A stretch of 64,000 nucleotides of DNA from Streptomyces sp. SUK 48 (GCF_009650765.1 NZ_CP045740.1:1-64000); one strand, 5' to 3'; shown: positions 8,937 through 17,253, counted from the first letter of the stretch. The notes: generated by a model from the letters alone, not told the origin. Made by a program: numbers and translations.

Positions 8937-8968
8937 CGCGCCCTCGCGTCCGAACGGAGATCACGCAC

Positions 8969-10912
8969 GTGTCCCGCCCGCAGACCGACATGAAAGGCCG
9001 TATCCCTGTGAGACCGCTGCCACCGTCCGCCGGATCCTCGCTGGTGCACGTCCTCGAGCACCGCGCCCAGGAGACCCCCGACCGCCTCGCGTTCCGTTTC
9101 CTGCCCGACGGGACCGGCGACCACCCGATCGACCGGACCTACCGCGAACTCGCCGACCAGGCCGCCGCCGTCGCGGCCCGCCTCCAGGAGCGCGGCCTGA
9201 GCGAGGGCCGGATCATCCTCGCCCTGGACCCCGGACTCGACTACGTCGCCGCCCTGTTCGGCATCATGCGCGCCGGCTGCACCGCCGTACCCTGCTTCCC
9301 GCCGTTCGGGCGGCGCGCCACCGCCCGGTTCCTGTCCGTCCTCGACGACTGCGCGCCGCGGGCCGTACTGACCGACCCGCGCTTCGCCGGGCAGAGCGGA
9401 CAGTTCCACGAACAGCTCACCGCCGGCACCGAAGCGCCGCAGTGGATCTTCCCCGAGCCGGACTTCTACCAGCACCCCGGCAGCGGCGGGACGCCGCCGC
9501 GGGCGGTGGAACCAGCCCTGATCCAGTACAGCTCGGGCTCCACCGGCGACCCCAAGGGCATCGTCCTGACCCACGAGAACCTGCTCAGCAACTGCCGGGT
9601 CCTGGACGCCCACATGGGTTACGAGGAGGACCGCGTCGGCTGCTCCTGGCTCCCGCCCTACCACGACATGGGACTGATGGGCACCATCATGCTGGCCGTC
9701 CACGGCGGCTGGCCCCTGGTGATGCTCTCCCCCATCCACTTCGTGCAGGACCCCTACCGGTGGCTCAAAGCCATCACCGACCACAAGGTCACCATCTCCG
9801 TCGGCCCGAACTTCGCGTTCGACCTGTGCGCGCAGAGCATCGGCGACGAGGAGAGGGCCACCCTCGACCTGAGCCGGCTGCGGCAGGTGTTCTGCGGCAG
9901 CGAACCCGTCTCCGGCAACACCATGGAACGCTTCCGGGAACGGTTCGCACCCGTCGGCTTCGACGCCGGCAGCCTCATCCCGTGCTACGGCCTCGCCGAA
10001 GCCACCCTCTTCGTCTCCGGCAAACCCGAGGCCGACGACACCATCCGCACCCAGTGGCTCGACAAGGACGCCCTGGAACGCGGGCGGGCACGCCGCGCCC
10101 AGAACCCGGGCGGGGCGGACGCGGTGCGGGTGGTCAGCTGCGGGGTGATCGCCGAGAACCACGAGGTGATCGTCGTCGACCCGCACACCCTGACCCCGCT
10201 GCCCGACGGCGGGATCGGCGAGATCTGGGTCCACGGCGCCAGCGTGGCCGCCGGCTACCTGGGACGCCCCGAACTGAGCGCGAGCACCTTCGGCGCCCGC
10301 CCCGCCGGCCACAGCGGCGACGCCGCGTTCCTGCGCACCGGGGACCTCGGCTTCTTCCTCGACGGGGAACTGTTCGTCACCGGACGCCTCAAGGACCTCA
10401 TCGTCATCAGCGGCCGCAACCTGCACCCCCAGGACATCGAGCACTCCGCGCTGCACTGCCACCAGGACCTGCGCCGCACCGCCGCGTTCTCCGTGCCCAG
10501 CACGACACGCGACGAGGAGGAGGTCGTCCTGGTCGCCGAATTCCGCGGCACCGCCAAGGAGTTCGCCTTGCGCGAGAAGGAACTCCTGGAACGCGTGACC
10601 GCCGCGGTGACCGAGGACCACGGGGTACGGCCCGCCCGGATACACATCGGACCGCCCGGAACCGTCCTGATGACCACCAGCGGCAAGGTCCGCCGCCGCG
10701 ACACCCGCACCGCGTACCTGGACGGCACCCTCAAGGCATTCCCCACCACCCCACCAGCCGACACACCCGCCACAACACCAGCGGGCACACCGGCCGCCAC
10801 ACCAGCGGGCACACCGGCCGACACACCCGCCACACCCGCCACAACACCGGCGGGCACAGCGTCCGGCGCACCGGCGGGCGCGGCGGCGGGCACTCCGGCG
10901 GGCGTGTCGTGA
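8969..10912 (+). CDS. fatty-acyl-AMP ligase (FAAL)
   Basis: 647 residues. ATP-dependent adenylation of a fatty acid and transfer to the ACP at 13565. The A3 loop YSSGSTGDPKGIVLTHENL is near residue 187, WLPPYHDMGLMG is the FAAL signature, FCGSEPVS and PCYGLAEATLFVSG follow, then RTGDLGFF and GRLKDLIVISGRNLHPQDIE. The LPPYHDMGL motif and the insertion before the last domain separate FAALs from acyl-CoA synthetases. The last 55 residues are a Thr/Pro/Ala-rich repetitive tail. GTG 8969 has GGAG 9 nt upstream; ATG 8990 is an alternative. The stop overlaps the GTG of the next desaturase (GTGA). In polyyne and terminal-alkyne clusters (for example JamA, CayA types) this is the entry enzyme. Confidence 0.9.
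   Translation: MSRPQTDMKGRIPVRPLPPSAGSSLVHVLEHRAQETPDRLAFRFLPDGTGDHPIDRTYRELADQAAAVAARLQERGLSEGRIILALDPGLDYVAALFGIMRAGCTAVPCFPPFGRRATARFLSVLDDCAPRAVLTDPRFAGQSGQFHEQLTAGTEAPQWIFPEPDFYQHPGSGGTPPRAVEPALIQYSSGSTGDPKGIVLTHENLLSNCRVLDAHMGYEEDRVGCSWLPPYHDMGLMGTIMLAVHGGWPLVMLSPIHFVQDPYRWLKAITDHKVTISVGPNFAFDLCAQSIGDEERATLDLSRLRQVFCGSEPVSGNTMERFRERFAPVGFDAGSLIPCYGLAEATLFVSGKPEADDTIRTQWLDKDALERGRARRAQNPGGADAVRVVSCGVIAENHEVIVVDPHTLTPLPDGGIGEIWVHGASVAAGYLGRPELSASTFGARPAGHSGDAAFLRTGDLGFFLDGELFVTGRLKDLIVISGRNLHPQDIEHSALHCHQDLRRTAAFSVPSTTRDEEEVVLVAEFRGTAKEFALREKELLERVTAAVTEDHGVRPARIHIGPPGTVLMTTSGKVRRRDTRTAYLDGTLKAFPTTPPADTPATTPAGTPAATPAGTPADTPATPATTPAGTASGAPAGAAAGTPAGVS
10748..10905 (+). repeat. in-gene repeats coding the FAAL Thr/Pro/Ala tail
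   Basis: Short imperfect repeats (acaccagcgggcacaccggc and relatives) encode TPAGTPA/TPATTPA units at the FAAL C-terminus. The tail follows the end of the adenylation fold and is probably a disordered linker. Confidence 0.8.
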
Positions 10913-11898
10913 GCGGCACCCGGGCAGGAGCGGGCCGGGCGCCGGCACGCGCCACGGCCGCGGGAGCGGGCGCGGCGGAGGCGGGGGCGGACCGGGGCGC
11001 GCGCAGGCTCGCCTGGATCACCGTGGGCGTGCCCACCCTGGGCACCGCCGCCGCCGTCGTCTTCGCCGTGCGCTACGGATTCACCTGGACGGACGCCCTG
11101 CTGCTGGTGGTGATGTACGCGATCACCTCACTGGGCGTCGAGGGCGGATTCCACCGCTTCTTCTCCCACCGCTCCTTCGCGGCCGGCCCCGTCGTCACCA
11201 CCTTGTGGGGCATCGCGGGAAGCATGGCGGCACAGGGACCGGTCGTGTTCTGGGTCGCCATCCACCGCCAGCACCACGCCTTCACCGACAAGGACGGCGA
11301 CCCGCATTCACCGCGGGCGCTCGGCCCGGGACTGGCCGGGCGGCTGCGCGGGTTCTGGCACGGCCACGTGGGCTGGCTGTTCACCGTCCAGCGCCAGGAC
11401 TGGGCCCGGCGGGCCCCCGACATGGTCCGCGACCGGCTGGTGATGCGCCTGAACCAGTACTACTTCGTGTGGGTGCTGGCCGGGCTCGCGCTGCCGGCAC
11501 TCGCGGGCTGGCTCCTGTCGGGGGGAACGGCGCGCGGCGCGGCCGGCGGGCTGCTGTGGGGCGGGCTGGCCCGGATCTTCCTGCTGGACCACGTCACCTG
11601 GGCGGTGAACTCGATCGGCCACACCGTCGGCGCCCGGCCCTACCGCACCCGGGACACCAGCCGCAACGTCGCCCCCCTCGCGGCGATCTCGGTGGGCGGC
11701 TCCTGGCACAACAACCACCACGCACGGCCCTCGCTGGCCCACAACCGGCACAACCTCCTCCAGATCGACCCGACAGGCGCGGTCATCCGGGCCCTGGACG
11801 CCGTCGGACTCATCCGCGACGCCCGCTACCCCGACCGCATGCGCCCCGATCAGGGCCCCGGGACACGGTCCATGCCGAACCAACAGGAAGGGAGCTGA
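10909..11898 (+). CDS. membrane fatty-acid desaturase 1 (Delta9-type fold)
   Basis: 329-residue integral membrane di-iron enzyme of the acyl-CoA desaturase/OLE1 type. Histidine boxes: HRFFSHR (about residue 83), HRQHH followed by DKDGDPHSP (about 119), and HNNHH (about 266). Hydrophobic segments flank the boxes (TVGVPTLGTAAAVVFAVRYG and the helices after LNQYYFVWVLAG). The first 30 residues are an Ala/Gly/Arg-rich extension. Start GTG overlaps the FAAL stop. In polyyne pathways such enzymes introduce double bonds or convert them to triple bonds on an ACP-bound chain, with electrons from rubredoxin. Its neighbour desaturase 2 ends in a different C-terminal sequence, so it is a paralogue rather than a recent duplicate. 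Confidence 0.9.
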   Translation: MSGTRAGAGRAPARATAAGAGAAEAGADRGARRLAWITVGVPTLGTAAAVVFAVRYGFTWTDALLLVVMYAITSLGVEGGFHRFFSHRSFAAGPVVTTLWGIAGSMAAQGPVVFWVAIHRQHHAFTDKDGDPHSPRALGPGLAGRLRGFWHGHVGWLFTVQRQDWARRAPDMVRDRLVMRLNQYYFVWVLAGLALPALAGWLLSGGTARGAAGGLLWGGLARIFLLDHVTWAVNSIGHTVGARPYRTRDTSRNVAPLAAISVGGSWHNNHHARPSLAHNRHNLLQIDPTGAVIRALDAVGLIRDARYPDRMRPDQGPGTRSMPNQQEGS

Positions 11899-11901
11899 AC
11901 G

Positions 11902-12843
11902 ATGTCCGCGACCGCGGCAACCAACGCTGTCGTCCGGCTCGACCCCGTCAGCCTGCGGATCAAGCGGTTCTCCGCCCTGACCACGATGACCCTGCCGCTG
12001 GCCGGTACGGCGGCCGCCGGGTACCTGCTGTGGACAGGACGCTTCACCGCGACGGATCTGTGGCTGTTCGCCGCCATGTACTTCGTGCACATGTTCGGGA
12101 TCACGGTGGGGTTCCACCGCTACCTCGCCCACAAGGCGTTCAAGACATCACCCGCCTTCGAGGCGGTCATGATGATCGCCGGGTCGATGGGGGCGCAGGG
12201 CCCGCTGATGTTCTGGGTCATCACCCACCGCCGCCACCACCGCTTCAGCGACCAGGACGGCGACCCCCACTCCCCCAACCTGCACGGGTGGGCGTTCAAG
12301 GCCCGGATGCGCGGCCTGTGGTACGCGCACATGCCGTGGATGCTCAGCCCCGAGGCCAGCAAGGTCACCGTGTTCGGCCCCGACGTGCTGCGCAGCCGGC
12401 GGCTGATGTTCTTCAACCGCACCTACCCGCAGTGGGTACTGCTGGGCCTTCTCCTGCCGGCCGTGATCGACTTCGCGGTCGTACGGACCCCGATGGCACT
12501 GCTCGGCGGCCTCGTCTTCGGCGGCCTCGCCCGGATCTTCGTCGCCAACCAGGCGGCCTGGTGCGTGGGCTCGATCTGCCACGCCTTCGGCGGACGCCCC
12601 TTCGACAACGAGGACCACAGCGCCAACAACTGGCCGGTCGCGGTGTTCACCTTCGGTGAGGGACTCCAGAACAACCACCACGCCTTCCCCGGCTCCTACC
12701 GGCACGGCGTCACCTGGTGGGAACCCGACCTCAGCGGCTGGCTGCTGATGGGACTCGGCCGGCTGCGTGTCGTATGGAACCTGCGCGAACCCGACAAGGA
12801 GACCATCACCCGGCGCCGGCAGGAAGCCAAGACCGCGGCCTGA
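11902..12843 (+). CDS. membrane fatty-acid desaturase 2 (Delta9-type fold)
   Basis: 313 residues, same family as the gene before it. Boxes HRYLAHK (about residue 72), HRRHHRFSDQDGDPHSP (about 109) and QNNHHAFP (about 256) are complete. Transmembrane stretches include FSALTTMTLPLAGTAAAGYL and WVLLGLLLPAVIDFAVV. ATG 11902 follows GGAAGGGAGC; only 3 bp separate it from the previous stop, so the two are translationally coupled. It is followed by a 720-bp repeat-filled gap before the ACP. Expected to act as desaturase or acetylenase on the ACP-bound fatty acyl chain. Confidence 0.9.
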   Translation: MSATAATNAVVRLDPVSLRIKRFSALTTMTLPLAGTAAAGYLLWTGRFTATDLWLFAAMYFVHMFGITVGFHRYLAHKAFKTSPAFEAVMMIAGSMGAQGPLMFWVITHRRHHRFSDQDGDPHSPNLHGWAFKARMRGLWYAHMPWMLSPEASKVTVFGPDVLRSRRLMFFNRTYPQWVLLGLLLPAVIDFAVVRTPMALLGGLVFGGLARIFVANQAAWCVGSICHAFGGRPFDNEDHSANNWPVAVFTFGEGLQNNHHAFPGSYRHGVTWWEPDLSGWLLMGLGRLRVVWNLREPDKETITRRRQEAKTAA

Positions 12844-12929
12844 GCCCCGGCACCACACCCAGGCGCACCCACAGGCGGAACACGGCAGCCCCCCGAGGGG
12901 GGGCAGGGCCGTGGCCGGGCACGAGACGG

Positions 12930-13546
12930 CGGAGCCCGCACGCGGGAACCGCACCCGGCAGACGGGACACCACAGCCCGGGAAACGGGCCCGCACCCGCC
13001 CACGGACACCGCAAGCCCGGGAAACGGGCCCGCAGCCGCCCACGGGACACCACGGGCCCCAGACCCGGGGCCGCACCCGCAGCCGTACGTGAAGCACGGC
13101 GACCCCCTGGGGGGCGTACCCAGCGGGTGAGACGTCGCCCCCCGGGGGGCGGGGCCGCACCCGGCAGGTGAACCACCGCGGACCACGGCCAGGGCCGCAC
13201 CCGCACACGGTGAGACCGCGGGCCCGAGAGGCAGGGGCCGCACCCAGCAGGCGCACCACCGCGGCCCCAGGACCGGGTCCGCGGCCGCACCTCCAGCACG
13301 GCGGCCCGAACACAGGGGCCGCACCCGGCAGACACACCACCGCGGCCCGAGAAACAAGGGCCGCACCCGCACACGGTGAGGACGCGGGCCCGAGAAACAA
13401 GGGCCGCGGCCGCGCCTCCAGCACGGCGGCCCGAGCACAGGGGCCGCACCCGGCAGACGCATCACCGCGGCCCGAGAAACGGGGGCCGCACCCGGCAGAC
13501 GCACCATCGCGGGCCCCGCAACCGGGGGCCGCACCCAGCAGGTGAG
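12930..13546. repeat. degenerate ~41-bp tandem repeat array between desaturase 2 and ACP
   Basis: About 14-15 imperfect units, each built around ggggccgcacccggcag followed by accaccgcggcccgagaaac. Unit starts in the clearest part are near 13151, 13190, 13230, 13275, 13316, 13360, 13402, 13440, 13484 and 13526, i.e. a period of roughly 40-44 bp. Three sub-types recur in order: A with ggcagacgcacc, B with gcacacggtgagg, and C with ctccagcacggcgg. There are no unique spacers between identical repeats, so it is not CRISPR. No convincing protein is encoded. It fills the only long gap inside the biosynthetic block. Confidence 0.85.
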
Positions 13547-13564
13547 AGAGGAAAGGGCACATCC

Positions 13565-13846
13565 ATGTTCAACCGCAAGAAGGTCCAGCGTCCCCAGGGG
13601 CCCCTGACCGAACAGGCGTTGCGCCAGTGGCTCGTCGACTACCTCGTCGTCCACGTCGAGATACCCCGCGAGGACATCGACACCTCCAAGACGTTCGAAG
13701 CCTACGGCCTGGACTCACGCGTCGCCGTGCAGGTCTCCGGCGCCCTGGAGAAGGTCATCGAACGCCGCCTGTCCCCCGGCCTGCTCTACGAGTACCAGTC
13801 CATCGACGCGCTCACCGAACACCTCGCCGCGGAACTCAAGCTCTAG
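13565..13846 (+). CDS. acyl carrier protein
   Basis: 93 residues. A stand-alone ACP with the phosphopantetheine motif GLDSR (Ser about residue 51) inside FEAYGLDSRVAVQVSGALE and helix IV region YEYQSIDALTEHLAAELKL. The first 15 residues (FNRKKVQRPQGPL) are a basic extension. ATG 13565 is behind a strong purine run (gagagaggaaaggg). It sits after the repeat array and 34 bp before desaturase 3. It should carry the acyl chain loaded by FAAL while the desaturases act, matching JamC/CayD-type carriers. Confidence 0.9.
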   Translation: MFNRKKVQRPQGPLTEQALRQWLVDYLVVHVEIPREDIDTSKTFEAYGLDSRVAVQVSGALEKVIERRLSPGLLYEYQSIDALTEHLAAELKL

Positions 13847-13880
13847 CCACCGGGCAGAAGAAGAGGAAGGAGAACAGGAC

Positions 13881-14984
13881 ATGGGTGCATTCGACTTCCC
13901 CTCGGCACCGCAGGAGACCTTCCGGGCCTTCATGCGCCAGGCGGAGCAGCTGGAGGGGGAACGCCTGGCGGGCGCGATACCCAAGGAGTACTTCGAGCCG
14001 CGCGTCAGCCGCGGCCTGATCGGGTTCACGGTCAGCTGGCTGCTCTACGCGGGCGCCCTCGTGGGCGTGGCGTACGCGCCGAGCCCGCTGCTGTGGATCC
14101 CGCTGTGGATCGTGGCGGGACTCGGCGGCTGGGGACTGCACTGCATCGCCCACGACTGCGGACACGGCTCGTTCTCGCGTTCACGCAGGTTCAACTACGC
14201 GATCGGGCACACAGCACTGCTGCCGCTGATCTACCCCTTCCACGCCTGGCGGCACGTCCACAACATGCACCACAGCAGCACCAACCACCTCGAATTCGAC
14301 ACCGACTGGCGCCCCGTACCGGCCGGCATGTTCGAACGGATGTCGCTGTGGGACAAGACGGTGTACGTGTCCACGCGCACCTGGGCGTTCTGGGGCGGCA
14401 CCATCAACTACTGGGCCGAATCCGCCCTGCGCCCCGGCTTCTTCCCCAAAGCGGGCCAGCGACGCGAGGTACGGCGCTCGATGCTGTTCGTCGCCGCGGT
14501 GACCGTGCCCTACGCCGCCGCGCTGGTCTACTTCACCGGCTTCACCGGACTGCTGATCTACTTCGTCGCGCCCTGGCTCGCCACCCACGCCTGGTTCAGC
14601 GCCACCACACTGATGCACCACAGCGCCAGCGACATCCCCTACCTGACCGCCGAGCACTGGACACGCAACGCCAGCCGGCTCCTGGTCACCACCGACTACG
14701 TGTACCCGCGCTGGCTGCTGTTCCTGACACACAACATCTCCATCCACACCGCCCACCACGTCGCCCCCGTCATCCCCTACTACAACCTGCCCAAAGCACA
14801 GGAAACACTCAAGGCCCGCTACCCGGGAATGGTCCGCGAACGCCGGTTCTCGTTCGGGCAGATGTGGGACATCGTGCGCCACCTGCACTTCTACGACACC
14901 GAGTCCGGGTACTACGCGGACCTCGCGCGCAACAAGGTGGAACCGAACACCACCGTGCCCTCGCCCACGAAGAGCGCCCCGTGA
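13881..14984 (+). CDS. membrane fatty-acid desaturase 3 (DesA/FADS-type fold)
   Basis: 367 residues; a different desaturase subfamily from the two upstream. Boxes: HDCGHGSFSRS (about residue 90), HVHNMHHSSTN (about 126) and HTAHHVAPVIPYYNLP (about 288). Helices include WIPLWIVAGLGGWGLHCIA and LLIYFVAPWLATHAWFSA. Start ATG with AGGAAGGAG upstream. The stop overlaps the GTG of the thioesterase (GTGA). Two OLE1-type plus one DesA-type desaturase around a FAAL/ACP pair is the usual layout of bacterial polyyne loci; this one may make the internal or terminal triple bond. Confidence 0.9.
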   Translation: MGAFDFPSAPQETFRAFMRQAEQLEGERLAGAIPKEYFEPRVSRGLIGFTVSWLLYAGALVGVAYAPSPLLWIPLWIVAGLGGWGLHCIAHDCGHGSFSRSRRFNYAIGHTALLPLIYPFHAWRHVHNMHHSSTNHLEFDTDWRPVPAGMFERMSLWDKTVYVSTRTWAFWGGTINYWAESALRPGFFPKAGQRREVRRSMLFVAAVTVPYAAALVYFTGFTGLLIYFVAPWLATHAWFSATTLMHHSASDIPYLTAEHWTRNASRLLVTTDYVYPRWLLFLTHNISIHTAHHVAPVIPYYNLPKAQETLKARYPGMVRERRFSFGQMWDIVRHLHFYDTESGYYADLARNKVEPNTTVPSPTKSAP

Positions 14985-15949
14985 CCAGCCGGTGGATACG
15001 CCGCCACGCCCACCGCACAGCGACCGCGCTGACACCCCGCCTGGCGGCACGCTGGGCCACCGACGTGTTCTCCAGCACCCGCACCTACGGACTGCACCCC
15101 GACGACGTCCTGCCCCTGGGCGCGGTCCCCTTCACCGTCCACGGCGACGACCACGTCACCGACGGGTTCCTGTGGAACGAGAACGCCACCCAGGGCAGCG
15201 CGCTCCTCGTCCACGGATGGGCCGCCAACAGCAGCAGCATGCACTCCCTCGTCCCCCCACTACGCGCCCACGGACTACGCGTCGCCGCGTTCGACGGACC
15301 CGCCCACGGCGCACGCCCCGGCAACCAGGCCACCATGACCCAGTACACCCACGCCGTCGGCGCCGTCCTCGACACCCTCGGCGACGTACGCGTGATAGTC
15401 GCCCACTCCCTCGGCGCCATCGCCGCGATCGGCGCCCTCGCCACACACACCGGCCACCCACCCCAATGCGCGGTACTGATCGCCCCATGCGCCACCCTCG
15501 GCCACGTCCTCGAACGCTGGGACGGCGCCGGACTCCACCTCACCCCCACCCTCATCCACCAGATCCGCCAGGAACTCCACCACCGCAACGGCGTCCCCGT
15601 CACCCACTGGGACCTCGTAGGACTCGGCGCCCCACTCGACCTCCCCACCCTCGTCCTCCACGACCCGGGCGACCCCCTCGTCCCCTACACCGACGCCCAA
15701 GCAGTGACAACCGGCCTGAAAAACGCCCGCCTCACCGCCACCAACGGCGGCCACATGAGCATCCTCACCTCCCCCACCACCACCACCCACCTCACCCACT
15801 TCACCACCCAACACCTCACCCCACCCACCACCCACCCACACCCCCACACACACACCCACACCAACCCACACCCGCAGACGCACACCAACACCCACACCCA
15901 CACCCACACCCACACCCACACGCACGCGCGCCACAAAGGAACACCATGA
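14981..15949 (+). CDS. alpha/beta-hydrolase thioesterase with a His/Thr/Pro-rich tail
   Basis: 322 residues. Oxyanion loop ALLVHGWAANSSSMHSL, nucleophile elbow AHSLGAIAAIG (Ser about residue 142), acid Asp in LHDPGDPLVPY, and catalytic His in NGGHMSIL (about 256) form a full triad. It should hydrolyse the finished chain off the ACP. Residues about 280-322 are a low-complexity run of Thr-His and Pro-His pairs, ending ARHKGTP, encoded by a cacacc microsatellite. Start GTG overlaps the desaturase 3 stop and its TGA overlaps the ATG of the rubredoxin (ATGA). The tail could bind metal or be a by-product of repeat expansion. Confidence 0.85.
   Translation: MTSRWIRRHAHRTATALTPRLAARWATDVFSSTRTYGLHPDDVLPLGAVPFTVHGDDHVTDGFLWNENATQGSALLVHGWAANSSSMHSLVPPLRAHGLRVAAFDGPAHGARPGNQATMTQYTHAVGAVLDTLGDVRVIVAHSLGAIAAIGALATHTGHPPQCAVLIAPCATLGHVLERWDGAGLHLTPTLIHQIRQELHHRNGVPVTHWDLVGLGAPLDLPTLVLHDPGDPLVPYTDAQAVTTGLKNARLTATNGGHMSILTSPTTTTHLTHFTTQHLTPPTTHPHPHTHTHTNPHPQTHTNTHTHTHTHTHTHARHKGTP
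15822..15926 (+). repeat. cacacc microsatellite encoding the Thr-His tail
   Basis: Nearly pure C/A sequence built of cacacc and cccaca hexamers, in frame with the thioesterase and coding Thr-His/Pro-His pairs. It is the lowest-complexity stretch in the window. Confidence 0.9.
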
Positions 15950-16127
15950 ACAACACCCCCGGCACACGCACCTGGATGTGCCTCCTCTGCGGCTGGGTCT
16001 ACTACGAAACCCTCGGCCTCCCCGACGAAGGCATCCCCCCCGGCACCCCCTGGGAAAACATCCCCCCACCTGGCAATGCCCCACCTGCGGCGCCACCAAA
16101 GAAGACTTCACCATGGAACAACTCTAA
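15946..16127 (+). CDS. rubredoxin, one frameshift near 16066
   Basis: A 60-residue one-iron electron carrier. The first CxxCG knuckle (WMCLLCGWVYYE) and GIPPGTPWENIP are in frame with ATG 15946. The second knuckle, WQCPTCGATKEDFTMEQL, is in the next frame, and one extra C in the 6-C run at 16062-16067 would join them (ENIPPTWQCP). Strong Shine-Dalgarno AAAGGA. The end given is the TAA of the restored frame. Rubredoxin genes are a hallmark of polyyne clusters, where they pass electrons to the membrane desaturases. As sequenced the product would lose two Cys ligands. Confidence 0.85.
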
Positions 16128-16249
16128 AAACACCCACACCACCACCACCAACACCCGAAAAACGGTGACTCCCCCGGTGCACCCGGAGATACGCGACTTC
16201 TACGCCGACCGGGAGCAGGTACTGCGGGACGGGAACGCCCGGTTGCCGC

Positions 16250-16864
16250 TCATCCGGCGTCTCGTCTGCGGTAGCGGATATGAGTGGTCAACGGAGAGCT
16301 GAGCACCTCGACGGGCTCGAAGTCGAAGGTCTCGACGCCGTCGAACAGGCGCTCGCCGCTGCCGAGTAGGACAGGTGCGATGTCGAGGGTGAGCTCATCG
16401 ATCACGCCGGCGTCGAGTGCCTGTCGAACCGTCGAAGCACCGCCGGCGATGTCCACACCCCTGCCATCGGCGGCCTCGAGCGCCTGCGCGTAAGCGGCGT
16501 CGAAGCCTTCGGTGACGAAGTGGAAAGTGGTCCCTCCCGCCATCTCGATCGGTTCGTGGGCGTAGTGGGTGAGCACGAAGACCGGGGCGTGGTAGGGGGG
16601 CTCGGGGCCCCACCATCCGTCCCAGCTCTCGTTCCACTCACCTCGGATGGGCCCGAACATGTTCCGGCCCATGACGTAGGCACCACGCGGGCGCATCAGC
16701 CAACTGGTGGCCTTACGGTCGGCTTCGGTCGCGCGCGGGTCGCCGATGTGCCAGCCGTGCAGCTCTTGGCCGCGCTTGCCCAGCGGATGGTCTCGGCTCT
16801 GCTCGGCTCCGGCGACGAAGCCGTCGAGAGAGATCGACATGTGGCAGGTGGTGTCGGACATCAG
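16250..16864 (-). CDS. dihydrofolate reductase family protein (RibD C-terminal domain)
   Basis: 204 residues. MSISLDGFVAG at the N-terminus, MGRNMFGPIRGEW, APVFVLTHYAHEPIEMAGGTTFHFV, VDIAGGASTVRQALDAGVIDEL and IAPVLLGSGERLFDGV are the typical blocks of RibD/DHFR-like stand-alone reductases, which use NADPH on small heterocyclic or unknown substrates. ATG 16864 follows AGAGAAG. It is convergent with the end of cluster A and separated from the rubredoxin by about 120 bp of non-coding sequence, so it is not part of that operon. Confidence 0.85.
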   Translation of the reverse strand: MMSDTTCHMSISLDGFVAGAEQSRDHPLGKRGQELHGWHIGDPRATEADRKATSWLMRPRGAYVMGRNMFGPIRGEWNESWDGWWGPEPPYHAPVFVLTHYAHEPIEMAGGTTFHFVTEGFDAAYAQALEAADGRGVDIAGGASTVRQALDAGVIDELTLDIAPVLLGSGERLFDGVETFDFEPVEVLSSPLTTHIRYRRRDAG

Positions 16865-16902
16865 CTTCTCTCTGGAGGCAGCGGTTGCGGGTCGTCGCGA
16901 GG

Positions 16903-17253
16903 TCATCGGACCACACGGCATATGCACAGACTGGCAGAGACGGCCGAACTCATCGCGACATCCGGTAGCCGTCGACGCTCTGGCTGCCGCGTGATCGGAC
17001 GGACCCTCGCCGCCCACACACCGAGGGCCAGAGACCGGGCCTCGGGGACCGTTATCGCCGCCAGGCCGACCAATCCCAGGGAAGAACTGACGGCGGGATC
17101 AGTCGTGGTCGTCCGGTCGCGGCTTATGAGGCCGGGGTGGGTCTGCCCGTCAGATGTGCGGCCTGGTCGGGCCGTGGCGGGGCCGGGTCGAGCTGGTCGG
17201 CCGACCAGAGCGGCGAGTCCGGCGGTTCCGGTGTGTCCGAAGACTGCGTGCAT
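16903..17253 (-). CDS. small hypothetical protein
   Basis: 116-residue frame with ATG 17253 and an unusually good ribosome-binding site (AGGAGG, 6 nt before the ATG). The first 20 residues (MHAVFGHTGTAGLAALVGRP) look structured; the rest is Arg/Pro/Thr rich and matches nothing I recognise. It lies 61 bp downstream of the TetR gene on the same strand, so it could be a second gene of that operon. It may instead be a truncated coding sequence. The rest of the 16865-17314 gap holds nothing convincing. Confidence 0.3.
   Translation of the reverse strand: MHAVFGHTGTAGLAALVGRPARPGPATARPGRTSDGQTHPGLISRDRTTTTDPAVSSSLGLVGLAAITVPEARSLALGVWAARVRPITRQPERRRLPDVAMSSAVSASLCICRVVR

Noticed and set aside
12930..13546. 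Repeat array considered as CRISPR
   Set aside because: Units are imperfect and contiguous without unique spacers, and no cas genes are present.
12148..13654. Open frames through the repeat array rich in Gly-Cys or His-Arg-Pro
   Set aside because: Each strand and frame is open because of the repeat composition; no ribosome-binding sites and no family resemblance.
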